A program made the translations under genes and the position numbers. Positions 63,889 to 64,000 of a stretch of 64,000 nt of DNA are shown one piece after another. Origin of the DNA: Vibrio hangzhouensis (GTDB taxonomy: Bacteria; Pseudomonadota; Gammaproteobacteria; Enterobacterales; Vibrionaceae); the NCBI RefSeq assembly GCF_900107935.1, contig NZ_FNVG01000009.1:116083-180082 (forward strand), written 5' to 3'. The notes under the pieces are model-generated. The model had not been told where the DNA came from and did not search any database. It saw only the letters and a program-made list of their open reading frames with translations. Within the stretch, counting starts at the first letter, position 1, and every line of letters starts with the position of its first letter.

Positions 63889-64000
63889 ATACTCAAGTGA
63901 CCTCAAGATGCAGGACTCAGAGCTTCATCAAGGTGTTCAGTTCAAGGAAAATAGTTGAAGGAATGGCTATTCCCTTTCGAAGCTATTTGACGCAGAAATG
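63889..64000. repeat. Probable dispersed palindromic repeat (cut by window edge)
   Basis: Starts ATACTCAAGTGACCTCAAG and contains an imperfect hairpin: AAATAG (63949-63954) pairs with CTATTT (63983-63988), enclosing TTGAAGGAAT / ATTCCCTTTCGAA. This looks like small intergenic repeats seen in Vibrio genomes; identity is from memory of the pattern, not a search. Confidence 0.4.

Overview
The window is a 64 kb piece of a gammaproteobacterial chromosome, almost certainly Vibrio (Vibrionaceae). The evidence is the gene families and their order: trxB-cydD-cydC with a VC1184-type aminotransferase beside it, tnaC-tnaA-tnaB, nirB-nirD-nirC-cobA, a SulA-like gene under a LexA box, purC under a PurR box, and several small families typical of Vibrio (DUF3581, DUF3334, DUF3392, DUF2797). 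No rRNA, tRNA, CRISPR array, integrase or transposase was seen.

Layout. 1-1040: start of a secreted protein (minus strand, cut by the window edge) and a LysE-type exporter. 1040-6300: nitrite assimilation/detoxification. An FNR/NarP-type promoter drives nirBD, an 83-bp palindromic element with a heptamer tandem repeat separates nirD from the nitrite channel gene nirC, and cobA supplies the siroheme precursor. 6400-7806: a small secreted charged protein and a DUF4382 lipoprotein. 7820-20430: a complete Tad/Flp pilus operon on the minus strand (flp, tadV, an AAA+ ATPase, rcpC, rcpA, a small lipoprotein, tadG, tadE, tadF, tadZ, tadA, tadB, tadC, tadD), with a divergent AraC-type regulator at 20866. 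21833-25450: a GH13 lipoprotein convergent with a polytopic membrane protein resembling GT-C glycosyltransferases. 25700-32350: a long GAPDH-type dehydrogenase, a Fur-box-preceded siderophore-interacting reductase, RidA, and the tryptophanase operon with a readable TnaC leader peptide.

32589-45879: mostly housekeeping and conserved hypotheticals: a secreted hydrolase with a DUF333 lipoprotein, an MFS carrier, DUF3581 (hot-dog-like), an ICMT-like methyltransferase, a YdiJ-type FAD/Fe-S dehydrogenase, a CheX-like protein, DUF2786, a Sel1-TM-J-domain protein, SulA and PurC. 46104-55482: an HrpB-like DEAH helicase, malic enzyme, DUF3392, a SanA-like protein, a PotD/NspS-like periplasmic binding protein followed directly by a membrane diguanylate cyclase, and DUF2797. 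55547-64000: an overlapping pair of a class V aminotransferase and a 2OG-Fe(II) dioxygenase, trxB-cydDC, a CNNM/CorC-type membrane protein, and the start of what looks like a dispersed palindromic repeat.

The best candidates for under-described biology are: the two-gene ligand-binding protein plus diguanylate cyclase module (51850-54593); the dioxygenase/aminotransferase pair (55547-57410); the extra AAA+ ATPase inside the Tad operon (18296-19642); the membrane-spanning Sel1/J-domain protein (42042-43070); and the nirD-nirC palindrome (4402-4484). I did not find a clearly new defence or mobile system. Starts marked as revised were chosen from visible ribosome binding sites.
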